A stretch of 64,000 bases of DNA from Gnetum montanum (lineage: Eukaryota > Streptophyta > Gnetopsida > Gnetales > Gnetaceae), in assembly GCA_015680685.1 (NCBI GenBank), contig MNCI01001925.1:527573-591572 (forward strand). The letters run 5' to 3'. Positions 12,114 through 23,501 of this stretch are shown one piece after another. A program made the position numbers and the translations under genes. The notes beneath the pieces were generated by a model. It was given only the letters and a program-made list of their open reading frames with translations. It searched no databases and was not told where the DNA came from. Within the stretch, counting starts at the first letter, position 1. The number at the start of each line of letters is the position of its first letter.

Positions 12114-12361
12114 GGCATGAGCTATGCTTATGTATGTGATGATTTTTGTGTGAGTTATAGGTTCAGCTCAATCCACTATTGAAGTGGGCAAAGTCGAAAA
12201 CATGCTTGGTGTTATGCTTAAGGCTAAAACAGCTAGTGCATTAACTATGGAATTTTCATTTTAGGGTATATGTTGGACATCTATGATTGAAAATTTTTTA
12301 AGCAAGTGCTTTACCAAATCATATTAAGGTTTTATATGTTGTTCCTTACAAGTGTAAACCT

Positions 12362-12543
12362 CTATGACTTGGTTCATAACTAGCTGCGAATTACCTTAGA
12401 CTACTATGTTTTGAATTCTTAACCTTTGAGTTGCTAAGATGCCTCTAAGGATCTATGACTTGGTTAATAACTAGCTACGAATTACCTTAGACTACTATGT
12501 TTTGAATTCTTAACTTTTGAGTTGCTAAGATGCCTCTAAGGAG
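12362..12543 (-). repeat. 91-bp tandem duplication inside element B's second RNase H
   Basis: Two nearly identical 91-bp copies (12362-12452 and 12453-12543) repeat the region encoding LRGILATQKLRIQNIVV. Since 91 is not a multiple of 3, the duplication shifts the reading frame as well as repeating residues. The other family member with this region (element C) has one copy. Confidence 0.85.
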
Positions 12544-13609
12544 ACTTTCATACTCCACCATGTTGTTGTACAAGGAAATACAAAGTGGTATGTGAAGGGT
12601 CACAGCTCCCTAGAGGGGAATGTGATAATGGCAGTGACATTACCACCTTGTGTGCTTGAAGCATCATTAAAGTATGAAACAACCTTAAAATTTGTAGGTA
12701 CTTGACTTATGCTGCTAGCATGCTCATCTAGGAATTCTAGATCTATTGTTCCCTAATCATCTATGGGTGAAGCCATCAGTTATGCACCTATTGCTTGACC
12801 TTTTGTGAATGTTTGTGCTATGTAGTGAATGTCAAACTTCACAGTTATTGCCTTCCACCTTGCTATTCTACTACTTTCATATATGTTTGTTGTAATAGCC
12901 CTAAGTACATTGTTTTTGAAGATGACATTGACTTGACTATGGAAAAGGTAGTGTCTCCACTTTATAAGCGCAAAGAATAAGGCAAGATAACTCTTCTTCA
13001 CATCATTATATTTTTCCTTATGTGCTACTAACTCATGGCTTAAGTAGTAAATATGGACCTTAGAGCCATCATCTCACTTTTGGAAAGTAGGGAACTAATG
13101 GACATGTTTGAGGAGCAAGGTAAATATAGAAAAGGTTTATCTCTTTGCATATGGTAGACTGTTGGAAGTTTAGCTAGCTTCTTTTTTATGTTGTCAAATG
13201 CCTCTTGGCATTGAACTTTCCACTCAAATTTGATCCCCATTTTAAGAAAATGTTGCATTGGCTGCAACTTATCAGTCAATCTTATGATAAATATACATAT
13301 GAATTGTAGTCTAGCTTGTAACCTGTGTAACTCCTTAAGGTTTGCTAGTGATGCTAAGTTGGTGATAGCCTTAACCTTTTTAGGGTCTATATGTATTCCT
13401 ACTTCTAATACCAAAAATCCTAACATGTGACCAGTTTTGATGCCAAAGACAAACTTTTTTGGATTAAGCCTAAGGTCATGTTGTTGGCACATTAGGCCAT
13501 TTCATGGAACAAATTAGAACACAAGATTGAGAATTGCAGCTGGAGTAGCAATAGAAATTGAGCATCTACACGATAAGACAAGCCCACATGTTATATATAT
13601 CGTGATCTA

Positions 13610-13940
13610 AAATGGCCTACAGGAACAAGCCACAACGCAACCTCTTATGAGGGATGTTGTGATAGCACTTGGTTACTTATCTTCTCAAACATATGATTCT
13701 CTATTTCGATCATCCCTTAACATTAAACCCACTTTTTCAAGTCAGAATGCAAAGATGGAGAGAAAATTAACTGCCAGAATAGACAATCATCAAGTGTCTA
13801 AAATGGAGCAAATTAATGCCAAGGATTTTAAACAACCCTCATTATTGGAGGATTCCAGAAAAATTGAAACGCAATGTTTTGGACGTGATGGTTCTGGGGA
13901 AATAATGGTTTTGGAGGACATGGAGAATAATTCAGAATAA
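13610..13940 (+). pseudogene. Captured fragment of a PBS1-like receptor-like cytoplasmic kinase
   Basis: The frame reads LQEQATTQPLMRDVVIALGY, then LSSQTYDSLFRSSLN and onward to a stop at 13938. The LQEQA-x-x-RP-x-x-DVV-x-AL-x-YL-x-QTYD pattern is the end of the kinase domain (subdomain XI) of plant RLCK-VII/PBS1-like kinases, whose intact members relay immune signals at the plasma membrane. Only this last piece is present: ATP-binding and catalytic loops are absent, and Arg of the RP motif is Gln. It lies inside a retroelement insert, so it is a captured or retained gene fragment, not a working gene. The downstream tail is not recognised. Confidence 0.75.
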
Positions 13941-14729
13941 AAAACACATGGATGATGTCATTGTTAAGGAAAATTTTGTATTGTATGCTTTTGAGGAAAC
14001 TGATCAGGAGAAGGTTGATACACTAGTGCACCTACTAAATCTTCTCTTAACACTTTGGCCTACAACGGACTTCTGCGATTAAAAGCCAACAAAAAAATAA
14101 TTACATAAGCATCATTTTCTTTCAAGGATTCTACTGGGAAAATATTTAGTTTCCAAATTGAGGAGGTCTTCAACTAATTCAGAAACCCTGCAATTGGACT
14201 GTATCAATTTACTAATTTATCATGGGGAAGAAAGGTGCTCGAGGAGTACGGCAGAGGTGGTGCACTTCCAAGGTTCCACTCTCTGAGCCTTGATTTTTGC
14301 CATCATTTGTGGAAACTACTAAGTTTGGGGATGCTTGTTTTGAGGCTTCCATGGGCTTCTTTTATGCATGGATTCATTTAGGAAGAACAGACACTCCAGA
14401 ACAGCAGCCTGCCCCTTAATGCCTGCTCTATCTTGCATCTACTGATCTTACCATCACTGAGTCAACCAATGCTCCTATTGGATGGGCTACACTGCCAATC
14501 ATCACCATGAATCATGGAATCCTCAAGCTTAAAAAGGAAAAATCTGCAAAAATAGCTAAAAATCAGGAAAAGGAAGCCATTGGGGCAAATCTTGGCCGTC
14601 AATGGCCACCACAAGGGGTACAACTGTCTCTCCTTGTAAAACCCTACACAGGAGCGCTAGGGAATTTTTCATTTTTTATTTGAGTTGCAAAAGAGGCAGT
14701 GGCAGTGGTCAGGTAGCAACGAACAACTG

Positions 14730-14882
14730 ATGATCCAAAATTCCACACAGACGCAGCCCTAGGACACCAAAGATGTCGGCGCCATCACTGGCCTCAACAT
14801 CATGCACATCAACAACAAACCGACCATGGTAGCAATCGTGTATGGGCTAGGAAAGAAGACCTCGGGCTAGTCCAAGGTAGAG
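14730..14882 (+). pseudogene. Captured fragment of an HSP70 nucleotide-binding domain
   Basis: One frame reads [20 protein letters not shown], then [15 protein letters not shown] and a stop. It matches the HSP70 segment DTKDAG-x-I-x-GLNV-x-RIINEPTAAAIAYGLDKK in the ATPase domain. Key Arg, Ile and Glu residues are replaced and nothing else of the chaperone is visible. The frame just upstream is already degraded. It sits 0.8 kb after the kinase fragment within the same insert, so the insert carries pieces of two unrelated host genes. Confidence 0.7.
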
Positions 14883-14909
14883 TAGTGGTAGCAAAATGGA
14901 GGCTGAGCA

Positions 14910-15128
14910 ATGGTGGAGGGTTTTGAAAATGTTGACGACAAATGGCGGAGAGTTACAAGTGATGAAGTGCAACTTTTTGGTCTACACACCTTACCACCAA
15001 GTACCAGAAAGGAGGGCATTCGCTACTACGCTCAGTGCAAGATGCACAAATATTACACACTCCATGATTACTATCTCTATTGCTATGATTCCAATAAAAT
15101 ATTTTATGATTTAAAAAGGAAAGGATAG
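14910..15128 (+). other. Unassigned 72-codon open frame in insert 1
   Basis: The frame contains WRRVTSDEVQLFGLHTLPPS and ends in KRKG. It lies just after the HSP70 fragment and before the TATA box. I do not recognise it. The second frame over the same bases is also open, so it may be chance. It could be a third captured fragment. Confidence 0.2.
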
Positions 15129-15432
15129 TTATGGAATATTTTTGTAACATCCTATAAAAGGAGACATTTGGCTATTATTCCTATGGAAGTTGTAACTTTC
15201 TATTATAGTTACAACTATAATATTTATAATTAATTTTAATTTGGATTGCCATGAAGACACTTGTCAACTATAGCCTTTTTTATCTCTATGGTGGTTACAA
15301 CCATCCAAGATTTTTTATAACTTACCTAACTTGTTGGGCAAGTAACCTCCTAATTGGTTGGCCAAGTTACTTGGGAGAGAAGTTAGGTACGGTATTTTTG
15401 AATATGTAACTTACCTAACTACCTTCGAACCC

Positions 15433-15442
15433 TATAAAAAGG
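15433..15442 (+). promoter_or_regulatory. TATA box of insert 1
   Basis: TATAAAAAGG is preceded by CGAACC, in a block conserved with insert 2 (36153). This marks the likely U3/R transition of an LTR and sets the plus orientation. Confidence 0.65.
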
Positions 15443-17552
15443 CTTCAAGGATCAAGGGGGAAGGGGTCTCATATGATCATCAATTGGGGTCTCATACATC
15501 ACACTTTTGAGAAGACATTGGGATCACACTTGTGCTCTCACTTGGAGACACTTTGAGTCTTGGGCGAAGAGCATTATAAAGAAGAAATTGTGATTGCTTG
15601 ATGACTTGCTAAAGAAAAGATTTCAGCCTCTTTGTCATGGTCCTATGAGTTATGTTTTATTTTTGTTTTGTTTAAATTGTTTAGCTAGTGGTTTAGATAG
15701 TATCATCCTTGGCAAGTAATTTTGGGATTTTAAATTGCTCTTATTATTCTTGTTTCCCGATAGAAAATTTCTGTTAAAATTTTGCCATAGAAGCGCTTGT
15801 GTTTAAAAGCCTTAAGAGAATTTTAGTATTAAATTTTGTTATTATGCAATGTATATAAACCGCTATTGGAATTTTTGTAAGAGAGCCTCTGCTTGTAGTC
15901 ATGCCGTTGAACAATTCAGTAGTCAAGAGGGTTCAGAAAATCTTTGGTATTTTGATAAGACTAGAATAGCTTCTTTTTATCTTTAAAGTGAATTTCTGTG
16001 GTATTTCAATCAGAAATTGTCAAGTCTTTCAAAGTTTTTGTTGAATGCAATTGTTGGCATCCATTATCTAGCCAAGATAGAGTCTTGTACGTGGTAGATT
16101 ACGTAGCAAATTTTTGGTAGCATAGTAGGATTGCCTTGAAGAATTGCTTATTTTAGCTTTGGAAGTTTGAACAATTCGTAGATATTGAATTTGGGATAGC
16201 TTTATTGCGAAGTGTTTACTCATGTCATTTTACCTTGTTGAAATATTTGAGGTCTACACAAATCTACTTTCTTTTCTTTTCTGTCTATTTCCATCGAATC
16301 TTGCTCTATTTCTAGTTTTCTTGTGGAACTATCTCTTTCTCTGGGGAAAATTAGGAGTAGATTTGCAGAGTTGTGCTCAAATGTTTTNAAATCTCTTTAA
16401 GATAAGTCATTTGTAGTTTACACACAATGCAATCATTTCATATTTCACAACTACATGCCGCAACAGCACACACACATACTTACATTAACTACTAAGTCTA
16501 TTTGGAGGTATCTGGGCCTTGGTGTTGCCAGAGACCAGCAAGCACCTAAATCCTATTCGAGGACACTCATTGGCGGTCGCGTCCCAAACAGTCACCAACA
16601 CATGTCTAAGGCAATGTTTGAGGACATGGTTCAAGTCATCTATGTGGTCATGAGATACTTTGGACTTAACTACTATGTCATCAATGTAGTCACTAACAAA
16701 TTCTAATAGATAGTTACTAAAGATGTATTTCATTGCATGTTGATATGTTGCTCCTACATTCTTTAGTCGAAAGGGCATCATTGTATAGTAAAATGTACCT
16801 GAGGGGGTTATGAAAGTAGTGCTAGGATGATGCTCTAGGTTGATCTGAATTTGGTTGTATCTCAAGAACCCATCCATGAAGGACAACAAGGCATGACTGG
16901 CCATAGTATCAATGAGTTCATCAATACTAGGAAATGGGAAATCATCTTTAATGGTCACCTTGTTTAAGTCCTAGAAGTCTATGCAAATGAATATACTTTA
17001 GTTTTTCTTGGGAACAACTACAATGTTCAAAACCCAATCAGTGTATTCAGCTACCCAGATGAAACCAACTTTGTAAGGCTTGGTGATCTCATCATGGATG
17101 GGCAATGCAACCTCAAGCTTAACTTTACAAGATTTTTGTTTAACTAGTTTAACATGTGGATCTAGGATAATGTTATGCTATATTATACATGGGTCTAAAA
17201 TTGGCATGTCCTTGTAGAACCATGCAAATGCCTTGACATTTATACTAAGAACTTTAGAGATGCTTTATTGGGTTTGAGGATTTAATAAGAAACTAAGTTT
17301 CAATGTTTTTACCTCACTTTTACATGTTATTATAGAGACTTCTATGAATGGATCCTCGATCATGTCACCTACTTCTACGTCTAGAGCTCCAGCTAGATGT
17401 TCTAGCCAATCTAGCCATGTCTCTAGGGATGCTATGTTGGTATCATAGGTAAGAAATTGGAAGTCCAAAATTTTTGTATTTATGCATCTCATGAGTTTTC
17501 CATAAAGTATAGTTAAGACTAAGGGCAAATTAAGACTCTCATATGCATTCAT

Positions 17553-18019
17553 TTTTCAAGAGATCCTACAAAATAACTAGGGAAATGTCAAGCATCACCT
17601 ATTTTCATAAAGCAAAATGCATAGTAAGTGAATTGCATGGAATAAGGAAGATAATGATATGAAAACTTGATTAACTATGAAATATGTAAAAAAATTTGTC
17701 TATATATATATATATTTCTTTTCTATAGCCTTTATTGACCATGAAATTGCTAGTTTAAGGTCATAACAGACCATAGACTATGCGTGGGATGTAAGCCTAA
17801 GTAAAGCTTGAAAGGTTTGAAACGTGGAACCGAGTTAAACATTTATCAGGTAGCAAAAAAAATGTTTAAAAAAATATCTTTTCTAAGTGTAGGAAGTTGA
17901 AAAAGTTAGAAAATGTTTCTAACTTTGGGTGTTATGCTATGTGGAACACAAGATGTTCCATGTTATGCATGGGACATGGGACATCCTAGGAGGGTGACAT
18001 GTCACTTGACCCTAAATGG
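17553..18019. other. Element B spacer between pol and the antisense gene
   Basis: No gene is supported. It contains a (TA)n run near 17700-17715 and one recognisable spacer-motif copy (GCTAGTTTAAGGTC, about 17749). It separates two divergently oriented genes, as in elements A and C. Confidence 0.5.
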
Positions 18020-18028
18020 TATAAATAG
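18020..18028 (+). promoter_or_regulatory. TATA box of the element B antisense gene
   Basis: The sequence TATAAATAG is identical to the sites in A and C and lies 150 bases before the putative start ATG at 18170. Confidence 0.6.
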
Positions 18029-18463
18029 AAGTTTCACCAATGGTAGACCTATCATTTTCACCATTAGAGCCAATAGTCATCTAAGCATAGCATAGCCAAG
18101 GTAGAGTGTACCGGCCACAGATGAAAGCTAAAGCATGAAAATAGGAAAGCTAGAGCATAGCTGCTGAAGATGGCATATAGGAGTGAACATAGACACTTGG
18201 GCAAGCGTACCTTGTGACATCTTCCTAGGGCATGCCTTGAGGAACACCAAGAGACACTATCTACTATGAAGGCCATCACACTACACTCATGATGTTTTTA
18301 TTCCTTTCTTTCCTTCATACATGTCTAGGCTTTGGATTTTTTAGGGTTTTGGTTTCTTGAAAGAAAGCCTGTCATGGGAAAGGACCATCACTGCCATGGC
18401 CAAGGAGGGAGTGCACACTGTGCATTTCTTTTCACTTTTTTTTTTGCCCATTTTCCTTTTGTT

Positions 18464-18790
18464 TTGGCATCAAGGATTTGTGGGCATCATATGCCATGAT
18501 GCTAGGCAAGGGTTTCAACAAGGGTTTCTATGCATCTAGCGCTATGGGATGGGACTAGGATGTTTGTAGCATCCCACACTATAGGATGGAACAAGGGTTT
18601 TATATGTATCACAAGAATAGCACGCCTTGAGGGTTTTGGCCACTCTAGATTTCACATCATGGAACAAGGGTTTCCTACATGTCCCATACCATGGGATGGG
18701 GTAGGATTTTCTACATGTCCCACATTGTGGGATAGGAAAAGGGTTTCATGGATATCCCCCACCATGGTGCAAGACATGGGCTTTTCGTGT
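18464..18790 (+). repeat. Degenerate tandem repeats of about 45-60 bp with CAAGGGTTT and CATGGGATGG
   Basis: Recurring pieces are CAAGGGTTTC, GGGATGG/GGGATAGG and CATGTCCCA. They lie in the first long intron or upstream region of the element B antisense gene. The other copies lack them. Confidence 0.55.
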
Positions 18791-18937
18791 CTTGTGTCAC
18801 AAGACAAGAGTTAGCCAAGGTGGTCAAAGGTCATGTATGTCATTCTTGGGTACCCTTGAGAGTGTGACAAAAGGCTAGAAAAAATTTTGGCACCACTACA
18901 TTACACACATGGGAAATTTTGCAAGTTTTGCAATTGT

Positions 18938-19222
18938 CACACAACTTGTGAGCGTGACCAATACTTGAAAATTTTTTTGTAAATTTTTGCCAATAACTCT
19001 ACAGTTTTCACGCTCTCTAGAAGCATGACCAACACTTAGAAAAATTTTCAAATTTTTGGTAGCTGTTCCACAGTTGTCACACTCCCTAGGAGCATGACAA
19101 ACACTTTGAAAAATTTTCATTGGAAAGAATCACGCTCTACGAGGAGGGTGACTAATGGTTAGAAAATTTTTGAGTTTGCAACCATCATGCTCAACATAGA
19201 GCATGACCAATAGTTAGAAGAT
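18938..19222 (+). repeat. Five degenerate tandem repeats of 45-75 bp (TCACGCTC...AGCATGACCAA)
   Basis: Units begin TCACAC/TCACGCTC at about 18936, 19008, 19077, 19129 and 19187. Each continues with a variant of GAGCATGACCAACACTTAGA and a run like AAAATTTT. They lie within the element B antisense module. No function is apparent. Confidence 0.65.
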
Positions 19223-22200
19223 TTGTGATATTTTATTTAATATTATGATATTTAGGAAACATGTATGTATTAGTGTTGTGCCCCATTTGGAACTAGGCAT
19301 TTTAGATGGTGGTGCCAACATCCCTTCCCTACGGGGCTTGGGGAAAAGTTAGTTATGTTGCATGTAATAAACTATTTTTTCCTTTTCTCTTATTTTATGC
19401 ATCATTTATCTATTACATTTTTTTTGTTACCTTTATCTAATACTAATGCTTTCATTACTGTGGCATTGTAAGATCCTACTAATACCTGCTCTCATTGTGG
19501 TTGAACTGGTGGGATCCTATGTTGTATGAGTGATCTTGTGACAAATGTTCCCACATCACATGCATGCATAGGATACCAAGTGGTTTGGCTTTCGGAGAAT
19601 GCACAAGAATTCTTAAAATTCCTACTTTGCCACTTCAAGGTGATCATATGGTCATACTTATTAGCTAAAGCAGTAGGTGTCCTAGTTGAGATGTTGTTTC
19701 CTAGGGCAAAACGAGGCATCTTGAAATTCATGTCAGATGAACCTACTAAAGGTGAAGGGATAAGTAGCTAGAGCTAGCACCCAAAAGGCCGTAGGTTGTT
19801 GTCTTGGATTTGGGAGATTCCCAAATTAAAATGCTACCATAAATATAATACTGTATTCCTTTCTTGTCATGTTCACATGACCTTCTAGAACCCACTTGGG
19901 ATGGTTTACTATGTTGGAGGGTGAGCCCTATTGTGATTTCTTATTTTTCTCTTTCTCTTTTTTAACACTATCTATTGTCTCATGACTTAGGATGCTTACT
20001 TCCTTTTTTCCCTATTGCCAAATTTTTTGATGATGAAAATAGCCTCCACAATGGAGAGGGGATATTAGCCCTAGTCTAAATAGCCCTATAAAAGTTCTCA
20101 TCTACTAAGAACATGCATGCTAGATTTATAGGGAAAATTGGGGTAGATAAAATGAATTACCCTAGTAGGTACTCCAAATCCTATGTGAAGTGCTAGGATC
20201 TTGGATGGTTGGATATTGAGTGGGCATTCTAGATTCCAAGTGTAGAAAAGGTTTCAATACCACTACTATTGTTCTACACATCATTTGTGCCATGTAAGTT
20301 GTATCATCCATTTACTTTCATGTAGTTTTAATTTTATATTTTCATCATGTTACTAATTCTAGTTTTGTTTATTGTAGTCGCAACTAAGTCCGAGGACGTC
20401 ATAGTGGTTGTCTTAGGATGCACTGAGGCCAATCTTCTTTTCAAGTATGGTGAGGTTGATGGTTCACAGCTTTGGCTATGACACGAGGCTCTAGCAACAG
20501 TAATCCAAAATCTTCAATGGGTTGGGCTCATGGACCTTTTCTTAGCCATGAACCCAAACATTTTGATAGCAGAGATGATTGCCCTAGTTGACTTTTTCAT
20601 CGAGGGTGTCAAACATTTCTACACACAAATTCACAATGTGTGGGTGGTCTTTGAGATTACGGATGAACTCTTTTAAGATCTCTTTGGCATCCCCTGTAAA
20701 GGTCTACTAGTAGGTGAGAAAAGAAATGAGGAGTTAAACCATAGAGGGGACATTGAAGAGTGGCTGGGCACTGAGAAAGGCCACAAGGGTATACATATGA
20801 AAAAAGTGAAATTGTTGGTGGCCCAACACCTGTATCCCTTCTTTCGGGCGTGTGCATTTCCTAAGCTACTTTCTCAAGGAAAGGTCCTTGGGGTGGAGTA
20901 GGCTTGGGTTATGAGAGATCTGATAAAGGAAGAGACATAGTATAACTAGGCCAAATATCTTGTTGATGGCCTATGAGTTGAAATTATCAAACTATGTAGC
21001 AACCTCAAGGCATGATCTCATGTACATTTTGCATTCTTCATAGAGTGCCTGTGAAGGTTTGTAGAATTCCTAGTGGTTCATGAGGATGGCCAATGAATGA
21101 TGTAAGATCACAACCAAATTTCCAAGCCATGGATCCACCATTTGTTATATACGACATAGTCACAAGACCCGTAGAGGCTATTGGTGAGTCATTTTCAGTG
21201 ACCACCAAGGACCACACAGGGCCATCCTACTATGTGCATGATAGTGCTAGAGAGGCTCCTCCTACAAACACAAGCAATGTAACAAGGGGGGATCAAATCA
21301 TCATTGAAATGGTAAGGTCAAAAATGTAGATCAAGAAGCCTCACCCCATGGAGGAGCTAGTGTGCAAAGTTGAGGAAAGGGGCAAGAAGCTACTCTTTAG
21401 ACTTAACAAAGCATGATTAGAAGTAGCTAGTAAGTATTATTATATATATATTTCTTACTCTCTTTTTCTTATCTAATATTCTAATTTAGATTTGTGTGAC
21501 ATAGGCAAGAAGGTCCCTATAGTAGAAGAGAAGGCCTTAGAGGATGATGTCCCTCAACTCGAGGGACACATGGTAGACAAGGATGCCACTAAATTTTTGA
21601 GGTAGCATGAAGAAGAGGGGTTGCAATTTAAGAATAGTGATTTTGATCATTTTTTTGAAGGCATGTAGATGGGCAATTCCTCCATTCTCACCCCTAATGG
21701 TTTGCTATGTATGAGCTTTTCATTTCCATCTTCATTATGCTTTTCCTCTCCCTCTTTTCCTTTTTTTATTTTATTTTTTGTTTTTATGACCTTGAAATGC
21801 TTTATATTATAGTGGGCAATGCTTTTGTTGAGTGTCCTGAATCTACATCCACTTTCCACTCACAACTGTGGGTAAAAACTCTAAACAAGTTTGCCTTCAT
21901 GCAAGGAATAATGGATGACATGATCAATCTCCTAAATTAGATACATCCTAAGATAGGTGTGTTTTTATATTATTATTATTATTTTGATTTTTTTGCTTTG
22001 TATTATAACTAATGTTTCACCTCTTGGTATAATAGGCTCATGAATTAAATGGGACCCAAGGAAAGTGATCTAGGTTGATATTGTACCTGAGTTCCCTCCT
22101 AAGGTAAAATAGGTGCCTCATTCTATATATGACGAGGTAAGAAAGTGTGCACTACACTCCACACAATGGTTGTGGTAGTGTAGGTGCATGAATGAGAAGC

Positions 22201-23199
22201 TCTAGAAATAAGTGCAAGAGCTCTGGGAATAGAAGGAAATCCAAGAAGCCCAACTGGAAGATTTTTAGTCATAGTATGAATTCATGGTGGACTGAAACAA
22301 ATTGGATATCAACTGGTGTATGGTTGTGATTGACTACACTAGATACTAGTTTTCTGTTAGGGGCAAGAACAAGGCTACTTATGAGGTTATTGAGTAGTGC
22401 TTGCAGATGGACCTCTTAGCTCAAAAGAAATAAGATTGGAAAGACTACAGTGATAAAGTATATGAATGGGGAAAGACTAAGAGAAACCACAAGTATCATT
22501 ACAAGATGGAATGTGTAGCTTATTTTAAGAAGTACCAGGATGAGTCTATAGAGCACCGATGTCAAGACATATTCCTTGATGCCATCGATGTGATGTAGGC
22601 TTACAAAATGTTCATGAACTATTTGCTGGTTAGTGTGTCCCTAGAGCGAGAGATCACTATTTGTTTTGGAGAGGTTACATCTGCCAAATTTTTGCCAAGG
22701 CTACCTATATGGATAGCCATGGAGAAAAGGAAGAACCTTGCAAGCATTGATTTGGGAGATGAGGATTGGACACACATGTCAAACAAGAAGATCCTTCGAC
22801 ACCTAGTGGCTAGCCTTAACAGGATGTCCCTAGATATGGATGCAAGCCCATATCAAGTCATTTTAACTTACTTTATTATTTTCTATAAGATTTCACATGT
22901 TATCCCACTTATTGACTAGTCTATTTTTTCCTTTTTTCATTATGTAGGATCTAGGTGAAGATGTAGAACCAAATAGAGTAGCAGATAAAGATGGAGGGGA
23001 AGAGCCTTAGCTTCCCATCATTAATGAAAATTTAAAAATTTGAGATGTAACCCTATTTTTGGAAAATTTTATGTCTTTTGATGTGGATGTAATCCTGGAC
23101 TATGTATTTTATTTATGATTTAATGAAAAGCACGATATTTATTGATCTCTTGTGGTATCATATTAGCTTATAGTTTAGTTGATCTCACTTTGGACTTTT

Positions 23200-23390
23200 G
23201 TTGATGTAAATAGGCCCTTTATGGGCCCCAAGCTAGTTTAAGGCCATTTCAAGCCATCAATAGTTCAAGGCCATTCTAGGCCATCATGTAAAAGGAAGTC
23301 AGTTGCTAGTTTTAGGCCTTGCTAGGCTATGCAATAATTTAAGGTCATTTCAGGCCCTTCCTATTTTTGTTATTTTTTATTAATTTTTTA
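23200..23390 (-). repeat. Short GGCC spacer array between gag-pro and the antisense gene (element B)
   Basis: It contains CTAGTTTAAGGCCATTTCAA, AGTTCAAGGCCATTCTAGGC and TAATTTAAGGTCATTTCAGG, the same unit as the 85-bp array of A, but only about three degenerate copies. Confidence 0.75.
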
Positions 23391-23501
23391 GTAGCTAAAA
23401 AAATTGTAACTAATGCAAGAAGAAAACATAATGCAAATTGGAACTACATAAACAATGGGACAAGAGATAGGTTGGGTTACTAAATAAAATAGGGACATGC
23501 C

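Larger units (their letters stand above)
13482..16600 (+). mobile_element. Insert 1: long LTR-type insertion (solo LTR or non-autonomous element) in element B pol
   Basis: The termini are TGTTGGCAC...CACCAACA, and the insert is flanked by a perfect 5-bp target duplication CATGT (13477-13481 and 16601-16605). It splits a readable RT frame, so its limits are secure. It has a promoter-like CCTATAAAAAGG at 15431 and no gag or pol. I see no convincing terminal direct repeat, which favours a 3.1 kb solo LTR. A LARD-like element is the alternative. Its ends and the 3' 1.3 kb match insert 2 (34383-37175); the centre does not, and holds host gene fragments. One N at 16388 marks missing sequence. Confidence 0.85.
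12114..17552 (-). pseudogene. Element B pol (RT, RNase H, second RNase H), split by two insertions
   Basis: The frame starts at ATG 17552 (MNAYESLNLPLVL), with linker motif TWLDWLEHLAGALDVE. The RT is at about 16960-16610 (FMDGFLRYNQI, TMMPFRLKN, catalytic YIDDIVV intact). The insert with TSD CATGT breaks the frame between KHCLRH and the next residues, which resume at 13476 as HDLRLNPKKFVFG. RNase H follows at about 13300-12780. The second, archaeal-type RNase H starts near 12700 (FNDASSTQGG, YNNMVEYESLLRGIL) and contains a 91-bp duplication. It ends at 12114 with THTKIITYISIAHA, where the element A LTR begins. The integrase is not in the window. The layout RT-RNH-aRNH supports Tat lineage placement. 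Confidence 0.88.
18170..23010 (+). pseudogene. Antisense spliced accessory gene of element B (family unknown)
   Basis: The start is tentative (ATG 18170, MAYRSEH). The clearest exons are: 19526 to donor GTGAGC at 19921 (VVWLSENAQEFLKFLLCHF ... NPLGMVYYVGG); about 20040 to donor GTAAGTT at 20294; from acceptor AG 20376-20377 to about 21090 (FFRACAFPKLLSQGKVLGVE, RFVEFLVVHEDG); about 21340 to donor GTAAGT near 21430; 21505-21700; 21812-21950; 22035-22857 (coiled-coil-like, with MDLLAQKK and KDY); and a last exon DLGEDVEPNR to the stop at 23008. Exons align with A and C in order and in boundary positions. Several in-frame stops and long repeat-filled introns are present. The product is unknown; the antisense position in the retrotransposon is the main clue. 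Confidence 0.68.

Noticed and set aside
13482-16600. Insert 1 as a MULE or Helitron gene-capture element
   Set aside because: The 5-bp target duplication, TG...CA termini and TATA block fit an LTR-type element. MULEs make about 9-bp duplications and Helitrons none.
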